Notes under the pieces: model-generated | The model's database searches: none | What the model saw: only the letters and a program-made list of their open reading frames with translations | What the model was told of the DNA's origin: nothing | Made by a program: the position numbers and the translations under genes | Source of the DNA: Herminiimonas sp. | GTDB taxonomy: Bacteria; Pseudomonadota; Gammaproteobacteria; Burkholderiales; Burkholderiaceae_D | NCBI GenBank assembly: GCA_027310305.1 | Contig: DAIDBD010000037.1 | Span: 1-64,000, forward strand | Direction of reading: 5' to 3' | Length of the DNA stretch: 64,000 nt | Shown here: one piece after another, positions 42,798 through 54,048 of the stretch | Layout of the letters: every line of letters starts with the position of its first letter | How positions within the stretch are numbered: the first letter of the stretch is position 1

Positions 42798-43565
42798 TTA
42801 CACCCCGAGCAATTCATTGAGCACGGGCATCTTGGCATCCAACTCGGACGAGGCAAAGGTCTCGACGATCTGACCATGCTCCATCACGTAAAACCGGTCC
42901 GCCAATGGTGCCGCGAAGCGGAAATTCTGTTCCACCATCACGATGGTGTAGCCTCTGGCCTTCAAGGCCAGGATCATGCGCGCCAGCGCCTGCACGATCA
43001 CCGGCGCGAGGCCCTCGGAAATCTCGTCGAGCAGCAGCAGCCTGGCGCCGGTGCGCAGGATGCGCGCCACCGCCAGCATCTGCTGCTCGCCGCCCGACAG
43101 CCGCGTACCCTGGCTCGATTTGCGTTCGGCCAGGTTCGGGAACATCTCGTATATCTCTTCGATCGACATGCCGCGGTCGGTCTTCGAAACCGACGGCGGC
43201 AGCAGCAGGTTTTCTTCGGCCGACAGCGACGAGAAGATGCCCCGCTCTTCCGGGCAATAACCCACGCCCAGATGCGCCACCTTGTAGGTCGGCAGGCCGA
43301 TCGCTTCGGTGCCGTTGATTCTGATCGATCCCTTGCGGGCGCCGGTCAGCCCCATGATCGCGCGCAGCGTGGTGGTGCGCCCGGCGCCGTTGCGGCCCAG
43401 CAGCGTGACGACCTCGCCCCGGTTCACGGTGAGATTGACGTCATGCAAAATATGCGATTCGCCGTACCACGCATGCAGATTGGCGATTTCCAGCGCCTTG
43501 TTGTTTTCGCTATCCATCTTGAATTCTTTCTGAACCGACGGCTTCTGATAACCCGCGGCATTCAT
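42798..43565 (-). CDS. livF: branched-chain amino acid-type ABC transporter ATPase LivF, Walker A Lys replaced by Arg
   Basis: 255 residues from the ATG at 43565, which overlaps the livG stop by one base; a TTG at 43568 and an internal ATG at 43517 are alternatives. LivF-type ATPase: signature RLSGGEQQMLAVARI, Walker B LLLLDEISEGLAP, switch MVEQNFRFA. The Walker A reads GRNGAGRTT (57-65), with Arg63 where the nucleotide-binding Lys normally is; the codon is CGC. The rest of the protein is intact. Confidence 0.88.
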   Translation of the reverse strand: MNAAGYQKPSVQKEFKMDSENNKALEIANLHAWYGESHILHDVNLTVNRGEVVTLLGRNGAGRTTTLRAIMGLTGARKGSIRINGTEAIGLPTYKVAHLGVGYCPEERGIFSSLSAEENLLLPPSVSKTDRGMSIEEIYEMFPNLAERKSSQGTRLSGGEQQMLAVARILRTGARLLLLDEISEGLAPVIVQALARMILALKARGYTIVMVEQNFRFAAPLADRFYVMEHGQIVETFASSELDAKMPVLNELLGV

Positions 43566-44335
43566 CAATGCGCGCCTTCCAGAGCGCTGGCGGTGGTGCC
43601 CATGTAGGCTTCCATCACTTGCGCATTGTTCGAGACGGCGGCATACGTGCCTTCGGCCAGCACCGCGCCGCGCTGCAGCACCGTGATCTTGTCGCAGATA
43701 CCGGACACCACGCTCATGTTGTGTTCGACCATCAGGATGGTACGCCCGGCCGACACTTTCTTGATCAATTCCGTCACCCGATGCACGTCTTCATGGCCCA
43801 TGCCCTGGGTCGGTTCATCGAGCAGCATCAGTTCCGGTTCCATCGCCAGCGTGGTCGCGATTTCGAGCGCGCGCTTCCTGCCGTACGGCAGATCGACGGT
43901 GATGGTGTCGGCGAATTCGGTCAGATCGACCTGCGCCAGCAACGCCATCGCGCGGTCGTTCAGGTGCGCCAGGCTGCGTTCGCTTTTCCAGAAATGGAAC
44001 GAGGTGCCCAGCGCGCGCTGCAGGCCGATGCGCACGTTTTCCATCACCGACAGATGCGGAAAGACGGCCGAGATCTGGAACGAGCGGATGATGCCCTGGC
44101 GCGCGATTTGCGCCGGCGCGGCGGACGTGATGTCGCGGTTGTTGAACAGGATCGTCCCGGCGGTGGGCACCAGGAATTTGGTCAGCAGGTTGAAGCAGGT
44201 GGTCTTGCCGGCGCCGTTGGGGCCGATCAATGCATGAATATGGCCGCGTTGCACCTGCAGATTGACATCACTGACCGCGGTAAAACCCTTGAACTCTTTA
44301 GTCAGATGCTTGGTCTCTAAGATGACGTCGGCCAT
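43565..44335 (-). CDS. livG: branched-chain amino acid-type ABC transporter ATPase LivG
   Basis: 256 residues. Walker A GPNGAGKTTCFNLLTKF, LivG-style signature LPYGRKRALEIATTLA, Walker B LMLLDEPTQGMG, switch MVEHNMSVV. First gene of the operon; its promoter should lie in 44336-44556, where a palindrome is found at 44412-44429. Confidence 0.92.
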   Translation of the reverse strand: MADVILETKHLTKEFKGFTAVSDVNLQVQRGHIHALIGPNGAGKTTCFNLLTKFLVPTAGTILFNNRDITSAAPAQIARQGIIRSFQISAVFPHLSVMENVRIGLQRALGTSFHFWKSERSLAHLNDRAMALLAQVDLTEFADTITVDLPYGRKRALEIATTLAMEPELMLLDEPTQGMGHEDVHRVTELIKKVSAGRTILMVEHNMSVVSGICDKITVLQRGAVLAEGTYAAVSNNAQVMEAYMGTTASALEGAH

Positions 44336-44411
44336 CGTGTCTCCTGGTTGCTTATTTTATATGCATCATTATATTTGCCGAATGGTACACAGCACGCAGA
44401 GTAGCTGGCAA

Positions 44412-44429
44412 TACGGTATAACTACCGTA
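44412..44429. promoter_or_regulatory. candidate operator upstream of livG
   Basis: TACGGTATAACTACCGTA: perfect seven-base arms around TAAC, about 77 bases before livG, in the only long gap of this region. The regulator is unknown; no regulator gene is adjacent. Confidence 0.4.
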
Positions 44430-44556
44430 AATGCGTAGTTTGATTTAAATCCAGACAACTGTCCATTGCTTCACTACTATAAGCCACATGAACGGCCAAT
44501 GGATGTTTGATTCATTTCCAACCAAGAAGATCGTTGCGCTGTCTCATTGATATTCG

Positions 44557-46182
44557 TCAATCGCGTGCGCCGCGCACCAGCTGGGCCGCTCTTTCCGCGA
44601 TCATGATCGTCGGCGAATTGGGATTGCCGGAAGTAATGGTCGGCATCACCGATGCGTCGACCACACGCAACCCGGCCACGCCCCTTACCTGCATTCGGCT
44701 ATTGACGACGGCCGCCGAATCATCGCCGCGGCCCATTTTGCAAGTGCCGACCGGATGAAAAATCGTGGTGCTGATATCGCCCGCCGCATGCGCCAGTTCT
44801 TCTTCGGTACGATATTGCAGACCGGGCTTGAATTCTTCGGGTGCGTATTTTTTCAGTGCCGGCGCCGCAACGATGTTGCGGGTCAGCGCCAGCGCCGCGG
44901 CCGCTACCTTGCGATCTTCCGTGGTGCTTAAATAATTCGCCGTGATTTTCGGTGCGGCAAAAGCGTCGGCGGATGCGATGCGGATATGGCCGCGCGCAGT
45001 CGGCCGCAAATTGCAGACGCTGGCGGTAAACGCAGGAAACGCATGCAGCGGTTCGCCAAATTTTTCCAACGACAACGGTTGCACGTGATATTGCAGATTC
45101 GGCGTCGGCTGCGCCGGATCGGAACGGGTAAACGCACCGAGCTGGGAAGGCGCCATCGACATCGGGCCGCTGCGATTGACCGCGTATTCCATGCCGATCT
45201 TCATCTTGCCGAACCAGTTGCTCGCCATGACATTCAAGGTTTTCGCGCCCTTGATCTTGAACACCATGCGCAACTGCAAATGATCCTGCAGATTTTCGCC
45301 GACGCCGGGCAGATCGACCGCAACCGGTATGCCGTGCTGCTGCAACAATGGCGCCGGGCCGATGCCGGACAATTGCAGAATCTGCGGCGAGCCGACCGCG
45401 CCGGCGGTCAGCAGCGTTTCACGCGATGCCTCGGCAAACCATTCGCGGCCGCCGCCGGTAAATTCGACGCCGGCGCAGGCCTTGCCCTGCGTGGTCGATT
45501 CGATGCGCAACCGCTTGACGTGGCAGCCGGTCATGATGTCGAGGTTGCCGCGCCGGGCGACGGTTTTCAAAAACGCTTTCGCTGTATTCCAGCGAATCCC
45601 GCGTTTCTGATTGACTTCGAAATAGCCGCTGCCTTCGTTGTCGCCGCGATTGAAGTCATCGGTTTTCGGTATGCCGACCTGCGCTGCCGCATCGCGGAAT
45701 GCGTCGAGAATATCCCATTGCAGCCGCTGTTTTTCGACGCGCCATTCGCCGCCCTCGCCGTGAAAATCATTGCCGCCGTTGTAGTGATCTTCGGTTTTCT
45801 TGAACAGCGGCAGCACCGCATCCCAGCGCCAGCCGGCGTCGCCGGTCAGTTCCGCCCATTTGTCGTAATCCTGCGCCTGGCCGCGCATGTAAATCATGCC
45901 GTTGATCGACGAAGAGCCGCCCAGTACTTTTCCGCGCGGATAAATCAGGCTGCGGCCGTTCAGGCCGGCATCGGCTTCGGTGCGATAGCACCAGTCGGTA
46001 CGCGGATTATCGATGCAATACAGGTAGCCGACCGGGATGTGTATCCATACATAATCGTCCTTGGCGCCGGCTTCGATCAGCAACACCGAAATATCCGCAT
46101 CCTGCGTCAGCCGGTTGGCCAGCACGCAGCCGGCGGTGCCGGCGCCAATGATGATGTAATCGTACTTGCCTGCTGATTCCAC
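44557..46182 (-). CDS. GMC-family oxidoreductase (choline/alcohol dehydrogenase-like)
   Basis: 541 residues from a GTG at 46182 (GGGAGAG upstream); the longer frame overlaps the neighbouring gene. FAD motif YIIIGAGTAGCVLANRL at the start, GMC signature RGKVLGGSSSINGMIYMRGQ, and the C-terminal HPVGTCKMG / SGNPNSPTIMIAERAA blocks with the catalytic His and Asn region. Close in pattern to BetA and AlkJ-type alcohol dehydrogenases; substrate uncertain. Its start is 29 bases from the nitronate monooxygenase stop. Confidence 0.87.
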   Translation of the reverse strand: MESAGKYDYIIIGAGTAGCVLANRLTQDADISVLLIEAGAKDDYVWIHIPVGYLYCIDNPRTDWCYRTEADAGLNGRSLIYPRGKVLGGSSSINGMIYMRGQAQDYDKWAELTGDAGWRWDAVLPLFKKTEDHYNGGNDFHGEGGEWRVEKQRLQWDILDAFRDAAAQVGIPKTDDFNRGDNEGSGYFEVNQKRGIRWNTAKAFLKTVARRGNLDIMTGCHVKRLRIESTTQGKACAGVEFTGGGREWFAEASRETLLTAGAVGSPQILQLSGIGPAPLLQQHGIPVAVDLPGVGENLQDHLQLRMVFKIKGAKTLNVMASNWFGKMKIGMEYAVNRSGPMSMAPSQLGAFTRSDPAQPTPNLQYHVQPLSLEKFGEPLHAFPAFTASVCNLRPTARGHIRIASADAFAAPKITANYLSTTEDRKVAAAALALTRNIVAAPALKKYAPEEFKPGLQYRTEEELAHAAGDISTTIFHPVGTCKMGRGDDSAAVVNSRMQVRGVAGLRVVDASVMPTITSGNPNSPTIMIAERAAQLVRGARD

Positions 46183-46211
46183 TACTGCTCTCCCGTTGAA
46201 TTTGTGCGTCT

Positions 46212-47282
46212 TTATTCTTGTGTTGCGCCGGCAGCCGACGCGTGCCGCCATTCCGCCACCAGCGTCTCGACCAGTTGCGCCGCCGGCATCGCGCGCACCA
46301 TGCCGACACCCTGCCCGGCCCACAATGACATCATTTCGGTATCGCCGGTCTTGCCGGCCTGCGCGCGTATGCTGCCGGTCAATGCGTTCTGGATCGGATA
46401 CGGCGGCAGTTGCCGCTCCACCGGCTGCATGATATCGATGAACCGGTTCGCCAGGCCGCGCGCGTAGCGCCCGGAAAAGCAGCGCGTCAATTTCGTGAGC
46501 GCTGCCGGCGGCGCCATGCCGGCATCGATCAAGCGCTGTTTATAAGCGGGATGAATGCCCGATTCGCTGCATGCCAGAAATGCCGTGCCCATCTGCACCG
46601 CCTGCGCGCCGAGCTTGAATGCAGCGGCGATGCCGCGTCCATCCATGATGCCGCCGGCGGCAATCAGCGGCAATCCGACCGCATCGGCTATTTGCGGCAC
46701 CAGCGCCATCGTGCCGGGTCCGTCTTCCTGCGCACCGATGAACGTGCCGCGATGGCCGCCCGCTTCGATCCCTTGCGCGCACACCGCGTCGGCGCCGGCC
46801 TGCTGCCACGCTTGCGCTTCGGCGGCGCTGGTCGCGGTGCCGATCACGAAGATATTTGCCGCATGCAGCCGCTCGACCTGCTCTCGCGTCAGGATGCCGA
46901 AGGTGAAACTGGCGGCCGCCGGGCGCGCGGCGATCAATGCGTCGAGCTGCGCCGAAAAATCCTCGCACCATTTGGCCGGCAGCGGCAGCGTGGTCCAACC
47001 CAGCGGTTCCCACACCGGCTTCAGCAAATCAATTGCCTGCGCGATGATTTCCGGCGCCGGTTGCGGCGTTTGCTGCACGAACAGGTTGACCGTGAACGGC
47101 CGTTGCGTCAGCGCGCGGATCGTGTCGATTTGTTCGAACATGATTTGCGGCGACAGCAGCGGCGCCGCCAGCGAACCGAGCGCGCCGGCATTGGACGCCG
47201 CCGCCACCAGTTCCGGCGTCGTCGCACCGCCGGCCATCGGCGCCTGGATGATCGGATAAATGGACAAACCGGCGAGGTTCAT
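46212..47282 (-). CDS. nitronate monooxygenase (2-nitropropane dioxygenase family)
   Basis: 356 residues. FMN-binding TIM barrel with PIIQAPMAGGATTPELVAAA at the start, AGGHRGTF with the catalytic His, and LPLIAAGGIMDGRGIAAAF. The family oxidises alkyl nitronates such as propionate-3-nitronate. Between the mmsA-type and GMC genes on the same strand (37 and 29 base gaps), so likely one transcript. A link between methylmalonate semialdehyde and C3 nitronate breakdown is possible but not proven. Confidence 0.88.
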   Translation of the reverse strand: MNLAGLSIYPIIQAPMAGGATTPELVAAASNAGALGSLAAPLLSPQIMFEQIDTIRALTQRPFTVNLFVQQTPQPAPEIIAQAIDLLKPVWEPLGWTTLPLPAKWCEDFSAQLDALIAARPAAASFTFGILTREQVERLHAANIFVIGTATSAAEAQAWQQAGADAVCAQGIEAGGHRGTFIGAQEDGPGTMALVPQIADAVGLPLIAAGGIMDGRGIAAAFKLGAQAVQMGTAFLACSESGIHPAYKQRLIDAGMAPPAALTKLTRCFSGRYARGLANRFIDIMQPVERQLPPYPIQNALTGSIRAQAGKTGDTEMMSLWAGQGVGMVRAMPAAQLVETLVAEWRHASAAGATQE

Positions 47283-47319
47283 TTTCAGACGCGATTCAGT
47301 TTATCGAACATCATCGCTG

Positions 47320-48849
<1,530 letters not shown>

Positions 48850-48919
48850 AAGGATTCCTTTGGGTGATGGTCGCTTTTGACAGCATATAGCCAGTTGAAA
48901 AGCGAATCCAATAAGTTAT

Positions 48920-48933
48920 TATCAAGCTTGATA
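48920..48933. promoter_or_regulatory. candidate LysR-type operator
   Basis: TATCAAGCTTGATA is a perfect 14-base palindrome in the 116-base divergent gap of mmsA and lysR. It has the T-N11-A form of LysR-family sites and sits about 33 bases before the regulator start. Confidence 0.5.
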
Positions 48934-48965
48934 TAAGAAACCTTTATAAACAACCTCTTTTCGCC

Positions 48966-49841
48966 ATGGACCTGATCCAGTTACGCGCTTTCATCACTGT
49001 CGCCCGCGAAGGCAACCTGACGCGGGCCGCCGAACGGCTGCACCTGACGCAACCGGCCGTCAGCCTGCAGATCAAATCGTTGCAGGCCGCGCTGAATCTG
49101 CAATTGTTTTCGCGTACGCCGAGCGGCATGGCATTGACCGACGACGGCGCCAAGCTGCTTCCCTATGCGGAGCGGGTGATCGCCAGCGTGGCGGAGTTCC
49201 GGCAAGGCGCGGACGCGCTGCATTCCACGCTGTCCGGCACGCTGGCGATCGGCACCATTCTCGATCCGGAATTCACGCGGCTCGGTGCCTTCCTGAAGCG
49301 TCTGGTCGAAAACTACCCGCAATTGTCGACGCGCTTGCAGCACGGCATGTCCGGTTCGGTGCTGCATCAGGTAAGAACCGGCGAGCTCGATGTCGGCTAC
49401 TACCTCGGCGCGCCCGGCGGCGAATACCATCACCAGACATTAACCTCCTTTACTTACAACGTGCTTGCGCCGCATGGTTGGAAAAGCCGGGTTGTCGGCA
49501 AAGATTGGGCCGCGCTGGCCAAACTGCCGTGGATCTGGGCGCCGCCGGAATCGGCGCATAACCGGCTGCTCACCAAGACCTTTGCGCAATGTAAGGTTTT
49601 ACCGAATAAAGTCGCATTGGTCGATCAGGAATCGTCGATGCTCGATCTGGTGAAATCCGGCGTCGGACTGTCGCTGGTGCGTGAATCGATCGCCTTGCGT
49701 GAAGCGCATGCGCATGGACTGGTGATCGCCGACCGCGTCAGCCTGACAACCGAATTATCCTTTATTGCCTTGGCCAAACGCAGGAATGAACCGATGATCG
49801 CCGCCGTTTTCGCATTGTTGACGGATGTGTGGAAAAGCTGA
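48966..49841 (+). CDS. LysR-family transcriptional regulator
   Basis: 291 residues. N-terminal winged helix LIQLRAFITVAREGNLTRAA with recognition part LTQPAVSLQIKSLQAAL, then a periplasmic-binding-like effector domain (SGTLAIGTILDPEFTRLGAF). Divergent from mmsA and so the best candidate to control it; the effector is unknown. Confidence 0.9.
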   Translation: MDLIQLRAFITVAREGNLTRAAERLHLTQPAVSLQIKSLQAALNLQLFSRTPSGMALTDDGAKLLPYAERVIASVAEFRQGADALHSTLSGTLAIGTILDPEFTRLGAFLKRLVENYPQLSTRLQHGMSGSVLHQVRTGELDVGYYLGAPGGEYHHQTLTSFTYNVLAPHGWKSRVVGKDWAALAKLPWIWAPPESAHNRLLTKTFAQCKVLPNKVALVDQESSMLDLVKSGVGLSLVRESIALREAHAHGLVIADRVSLTTELSFIALAKRRNEPMIAAVFALLTDVWKS

Positions 49842-50301
49842 ATCCGGCTGTGGATAAGTGCAGGGATATCTGCGGGACCGGTTGTGGACAATCCCAGAAA
49901 TAAAATTATTTATTTTTTTATCCAGAATCTGTTGTGGCGAAATACAGGCGTTATGCCGTAGTTATGGAATTGGCAAACGATTGATTCAATGGATGAATAG
50001 TGCGTTATCCACAGAAAACAGCCTGTGTTAACAATTACTACTAAACATATATACAAACAATAAAATAAAACCACAGACTTCGCCATCGGCCAGCGCGAGC
50101 AACGTAAAGCGTTATCACTTAGTACAGATGAATGCAAAAGACCAATTTACCTTGACGGCAATAACAGACGACGCTATCGCCGTTACGCCCCGGACTGATC
50201 ATTGCGTTGCATCAGAAACAAGCGGGGCTGACCGAGCATTTGCAAACCGCCAATACTCCTATCTGCCCGGAAGGCTGGAACGCATTTCAGCAATCAGCGG
50301 T
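49842..50301. other. 460-base non-coding region with DnaA boxes
   Basis: Between the LysR regulator and the slipin gene. It has perfect DnaA boxes at 49849-49857 (TGTGGATAA) and 50005-50013 (TTATCCACA), inverted to each other, and an 8/9 match TGTGGACAA at 49883-49891. The middle (about 49900-50085) is AT-rich. No convincing gene: the open frame at 50128-50352 has no ribosome site and overlaps the slipin 3' end. Confidence 0.6.
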
Positions 50302-51078
50302 TCAGGTGCGCGGCGCATCCCTCCGCGAGAGTTCCGCCATGCCTGTCAATAGTTCGATCGGCAACGGGAACACGATGGTCGATGATTTATCGCCGGCGAT
50401 GTTGGCCAGCGTTTGCATGTAACGCAATTGCATGGCGCCCGGCTGCTGCCCCAGCACTTGGGCAGCCTGCATCAATTTTTCCGATGCCTGCAGTTCGCCC
50501 TCGGCGTGGATTACCTTGGCGCGCCGCTCGCGTTCGGCTTCGGCCTGGCGTGCGATCGCGCGTATCATCGACTCGTCGAGATCGACATGCTTGATTTCGA
50601 CATTGGCGACCTTGATGCCCCAGGCGTCGGTTTGCGCATCGAGCACCTGCTGAATGTCGATATTGAGCCGCTCGCGTTCGGCCAGCATGTCGTCGAGTTC
50701 ATGTTTTCCCAGCACCGAGCGCAACGTGGTTTGCGCGAGCTGGCTGGTCGCCTCAAAAAAATTCGCCACCTGAATGATGGCTTTTTCGGGATCGACCACG
50801 CGGAAGTAAAGCACCGCGTTGACTTTCACCGACACGTTATCGCGCGAGATCACATCCTGTTTCGGCACATCGAGCACGACGGTGCGCAAATCGACGCGAA
50901 CCATTTGCTGCAGCACCGGAATGAGAATGATCAGTCCGGGGCCTTTCACGCCCCAAAAGCGGCCCAGCTGGAACACGACGCCGCGCTCGTATTCGCGCAA
51001 GATCCGGATCGACATCGCAAGCAGCACGATCGCCACGAAGATGATGCCGCCGAAACCCAGGCTGATGTCGAAAAACAT
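50302..51078 (-). CDS. slipin / stomatin-like membrane protein
   Basis: 258 residues. One N-terminal membrane helix ([18 protein letters not shown]), then an SPFH/band-7 domain ([40 protein letters not shown]) and a Glu/Arg-rich coiled coil ([20 protein letters not shown]). Such proteins form membrane microdomain scaffolds. Two bases after the NfeD gene; slipin and NfeD are a known operon pair in bacteria and archaea, where the NfeD protease cuts the slipin C terminus. Confidence 0.92.
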   Translation of the reverse strand: MFFDISLGFGGIIFVAIVLLAMSIRILREYERGVVFQLGRFWGVKGPGLIILIPVLQQMVRVDLRTVVLDVPKQDVISRDNVSVKVNAVLYFRVVDPEKAIIQVANFFEATSQLAQTTLRSVLGKHELDDMLAERERLNIDIQQVLDAQTDAWGIKVANVEIKHVDLDESMIRAIARQAEAERERRAKVIHAEGELQASEKLMQAAQVLGQQPGAMQLRYMQTLANIAGDKSSTIVFPLPIELLTGMAELSRRDAPRT

Positions 51079-51080
51079 GA

Positions 51081-52535
51081 TTATTCTCCTTGTCCGTTAT
51101 TGCCGCCAGGTACTACCTTCAGCACCAGCCCGCTGCGCGCGATGACACGCACCTTTTGCGCACGATGCAGCGGCGCGTTGCTGATTACCCGCCATGTTTC
51201 GCCGCGGACCTGCGCCCAGCCTTCGCGCGGCGCATCCTCCGCCATTTTCACCACCTCCCCCACGCTGCCGATCATGTTGTCCAGGCCGCCCACAACGGCA
51301 CGCCGGCGCATCTTCAATGCAAGGCCGGTCATGGCTGCCATCAGCAGCGCGCTCAGCACGGCGACGGTCGCGATCAGTGCGACCGGAATGCCGTAGCCGG
51401 GCAATTCGGTATCGATCAGGATCAGCGCACCGGCCACGAATGCGGCAATGCCGCCCAGGCCGAGTACGCCGAAGCTGGGAAGAAATGCCTCGGCTATCAT
51501 GAAGGCCATTCCAAGAAAGATCAGCGCCAGCCCCGCATAGTTCACCGGCAGCAACTGTAGCGCGTATAACGCCAGCAGCAGGCAGATGGCGCCGGCCACG
51601 CCCGGCAGGCCGACCCCCGGATTCATGAATTCGAAGATGAGACCGTAGACGCCCACGGTCATCAGCAGCAGCGCGATGCTCGGATTGGTGATGACGGCAA
51701 GCAGCTTCGCGCGCCAGTCGGGTTGTGCATCGATGACCGGTGCGCCCCTAGTCTGCAATTGCTTGTCCTGTCCGAGCGCATTCACCTTCTTTCCGTCGAG
51801 CCGGCCAACCAGAGCGGGAGTGTCGGCGGCGACGTAATCAATGACGTGCAATTTCAAGGCCTCTTCCGCCGGTAGGCTTACCGCTTCGCGTACCGCGCGC
51901 TCGGCCCATTCGGCATTCCGGCCCCGCAACTGCGCTAGTCCGCGGATATAAGCCGCCGCATCGTTGACTTGCTTGCGCGTCATCGGCGATGCCGCCGGAT
52001 TGTCCGTCGAACCGGTGCCGCCGGATTCGTTGCGCGGCATATCGTTCTTGCGGTGCGGCGCCGGCTTTTCATGTTCCGGCTCGGCCCCGGGGCCTCCGAT
52101 CTGGACCGGGGTAGCCGCCCCCAGATTCGTGCCTGGCGCCATTGCCGCGATATGGCTGGCATACAGGATGTAAGTCCCGGCGCTCGCAGCGCGTGCGCCC
52201 GCTGGTGCGACATAGCTGGCGACCGGCACCGGCGAGATCAGGATCGCCTTGATGATCGAGCGCATCGACGTATCGAGCCCGCCCGGCGTATCCATCTGAA
52301 GGATGACAAGCTGGCTGCCCTCCTTGGCTGCGCGGGAAAGGCCGCGTACGACATAATCGGCATTGGCCGGGCCGATCGCGCCGTCGATCGTGAGCAGCGT
52401 CACTGGGGCGGGCGCGGCAATCGCCGGCAACCACCATGCCGGCAGCAGCAAGGCGATTGCCGCATGAACAATGCATATCGATGCCATGCTCGCAATCCGG
52501 CGCGATAAGGCAACAATCTGCTTCTGCCGAAACAT
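51081..52535 (-). CDS. NfeD-family membrane-bound serine protease
   Basis: 484 residues; GGAGG before the ATG. Signal or anchor near residues 17-41, then a ClpP-like protease domain ([25 protein letters not shown]; nucleophile Ser118 in [10 protein letters not shown]), a low-complexity His/Pro/Gly insertion, four or five membrane helices, and a C-terminal NfeD OB-fold domain ([20 protein letters not shown]). Works with the downstream slipin. The long form (NfeD1b type) is complete. Confidence 0.9.
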   Translation of the reverse strand: MFRQKQIVALSRRIASMASICIVHAAIALLLPAWWLPAIAAPAPVTLLTIDGAIGPANADYVVRGLSRAAKEGSQLVILQMDTPGGLDTSMRSIIKAILISPVPVASYVAPAGARAASAGTYILYASHIAAMAPGTNLGAATPVQIGGPGAEPEHEKPAPHRKNDMPRNESGGTGSTDNPAASPMTRKQVNDAAAYIRGLAQLRGRNAEWAERAVREAVSLPAEEALKLHVIDYVAADTPALVGRLDGKKVNALGQDKQLQTRGAPVIDAQPDWRAKLLAVITNPSIALLLMTVGVYGLIFEFMNPGVGLPGVAGAICLLLALYALQLLPVNYAGLALIFLGMAFMIAEAFLPSFGVLGLGGIAAFVAGALILIDTELPGYGIPVALIATVAVLSALLMAAMTGLALKMRRRAVVGGLDNMIGSVGEVVKMAEDAPREGWAQVRGETWRVISNAPLHRAQKVRVIARSGLVLKVVPGGNNGQGE

Positions 52536-53052
52536 ATATTGCCTCCGAGCATGGAAGCCGGTTTTCAGACCAAGATTGAAATGCTTCAGTTATTGTCAGG
52601 CACATTGCGGACGCGGCCTTGCGCAAAATCAGAAGGCCCCGTCTAAAGATACTTTCCCGATTTTTATCCGAGCATCACCACATGCCCTTTCAACGGATCG
52701 GTGGTGCCGCGATGCGGGCCGTCGATCAATTGCCGCGCCACCGCAAAACCGTGATTCTCGACCGCCTGCATTTAGAGATCGGCAGGATCGCTAATGCGTC
52801 GAAATGATGACGCACGGTTGCGCGCAATGCGTCAACTGGTGGGGTTGACGTGCGGCATCGACGCCTGTACCGATTTGCCGTGCCAGCCTGTTTCCGATGC
52901 CGTCAAAACGCTGTATCTGTCTGCATAAGGCAGCAGGCGTTACCCGCTCGTGGTTGATCCGCACAAATGGGTAGTGGAGATCGAGCGGTTGTGTGGCGCG
53001 GCACTGTCGGAATAACAGCAAGCCTCGTCGATCCAATCGCGGTTGCGCAAAT
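52536..53052. other. 517-base gap, no recognised gene
   Basis: Contains the NfeD promoter region. Short open frames occur on both strands (52619-52807 plus, 52791-53066 minus) but none has a ribosome site and a protein-like pattern together. Coding-like codon bias continues in parts of 52830-53010, so a decayed gene is possible; I could not identify it. Confidence 0.4.
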
Positions 53053-53739
53053 TCAGGGCAATCCAAGAATGACCTTCCTTGCCAGCAAATCGTTTTTGAG
53101 ATTTTCGGCTGCCTGATCGAAGAACGTCACGCTATTGATATCCGCCTCCGCCAGTTGAATCTGATTGTCGAGCGCAGCAAGCGCCGCATTGTTTGCATTC
53201 AACGCCGCTTCGAGCTTGGCGATGCTTCCATTCAACAAATTTATTTCAGCCGTGATTTTTGCATTTTTTTCTTTCAACTGATCCGCTTCGCTGCGAAATC
53301 CGACGGCACGACCGGCCGCGACCGAATGCATGTTGCCTCGCGCCTTTTTCCGTGCAAGTTCGATATCGGCGATGTGCGTGCTGATTGCCAGCGATAATGC
53401 ATCCGGCGGCCATTGATCGCCGCAAATAGCCAGTGCGGCCTGCAGTCGGCTGGTTTCGTCGGGAATGAATTTCCGGAGGCGGTCGGCCGCTTCAACCAGT
53501 GCGTTGTAAGACGACTTCCGTTCGGCAACTGTCGCATGGAAAAATGCAACGATGTCCGCATATCCGGTGGGAAGCGTGCCGGCCCGGTCATGCGGATCCG
53601 GTTGCACGGCGGTGGGTTGCGCGCTTTCCGGCTTGACGCGCGGCAACGGATTGAGCGTGGGCTCCCTGGGCCGGTACGTTGTCGCGGTATCGACCTGACT
53701 TTCATCCGGCCTGGAAAAGAAATGCAGTACTTTTTTCAT
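53053..53739 (-). CDS. hypothetical protein with C-terminal coiled coil
   Basis: 228 residues from the ATG at 53739 (KKVLHFFSRPDESQ); the longer frame lacks protein-like sequence. No signal or membrane helix. Residues about 15-55 are Pro/Thr-rich and disordered; 56-150 are helical with a central ICGDQWPPDALSLAIS; 151-195 form a clear coiled coil (EADQLKEKNAKITAEINLLN and on). I do not recognise a family. It is divergent from the degenerate GGDEF gene and shares its 309-base control region, so the two could be linked. Confidence 0.6.
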   Translation of the reverse strand: MKKVLHFFSRPDESQVDTATTYRPREPTLNPLPRVKPESAQPTAVQPDPHDRAGTLPTGYADIVAFFHATVAERKSSYNALVEAADRLRKFIPDETSRLQAALAICGDQWPPDALSLAISTHIADIELARKKARGNMHSVAAGRAVGFRSEADQLKEKNAKITAEINLLNGSIAKLEAALNANNAALAALDNQIQLAEADINSVTFFDQAAENLKNDLLARKVILGLP

Positions 53740-54048
53740 GAAGTTCCCAAAGGATGGCGGGTTCCGGCAAACATGCGCAAAAATCAGCCGCTCTTGACGT
53801 ATCCATTTCGACAAACCCGGATTGACATTGTTCCGGTACGTTGGCCTCGCATCAATGTTGCTGCGGGCAAGCAAGAGAATTGAAAAGAATCGATGCGTTT
53901 CAATGATTCACCGTTCCCTTCTTTTATGTGTGGATTTATCCCCGATTTTTTTACTTGTCCGAAGAAAAAATTGTCGGCACGCAGGTGAACCTGCAGGCAC
54001 TTTGCCAGTCCAATTTTTCACTTGTGCAGTTGTTCAACCGGAGTGGCA
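53740..54048. other. 309-base divergent control region
   Basis: Separates the coiled-coil protein gene and the degenerate GGDEF gene. AT-richer than its surroundings, with a short stem GCAGG-TGAA-CCTGC near 53980-53996. No gene and no clear consensus promoter were found. Confidence 0.4.

Noticed and set aside
50128-50352. 74-codon plus-strand frame before the slipin gene
   Set aside because: No ribosome site, no protein-like pattern, overlaps the 3' end of the slipin gene on the other strand.
52791-53066. 91-codon minus-strand frame in the gap before NfeD
   Set aside because: Overlaps the 3' end of the coiled-coil gene, weak start, no family resemblance.
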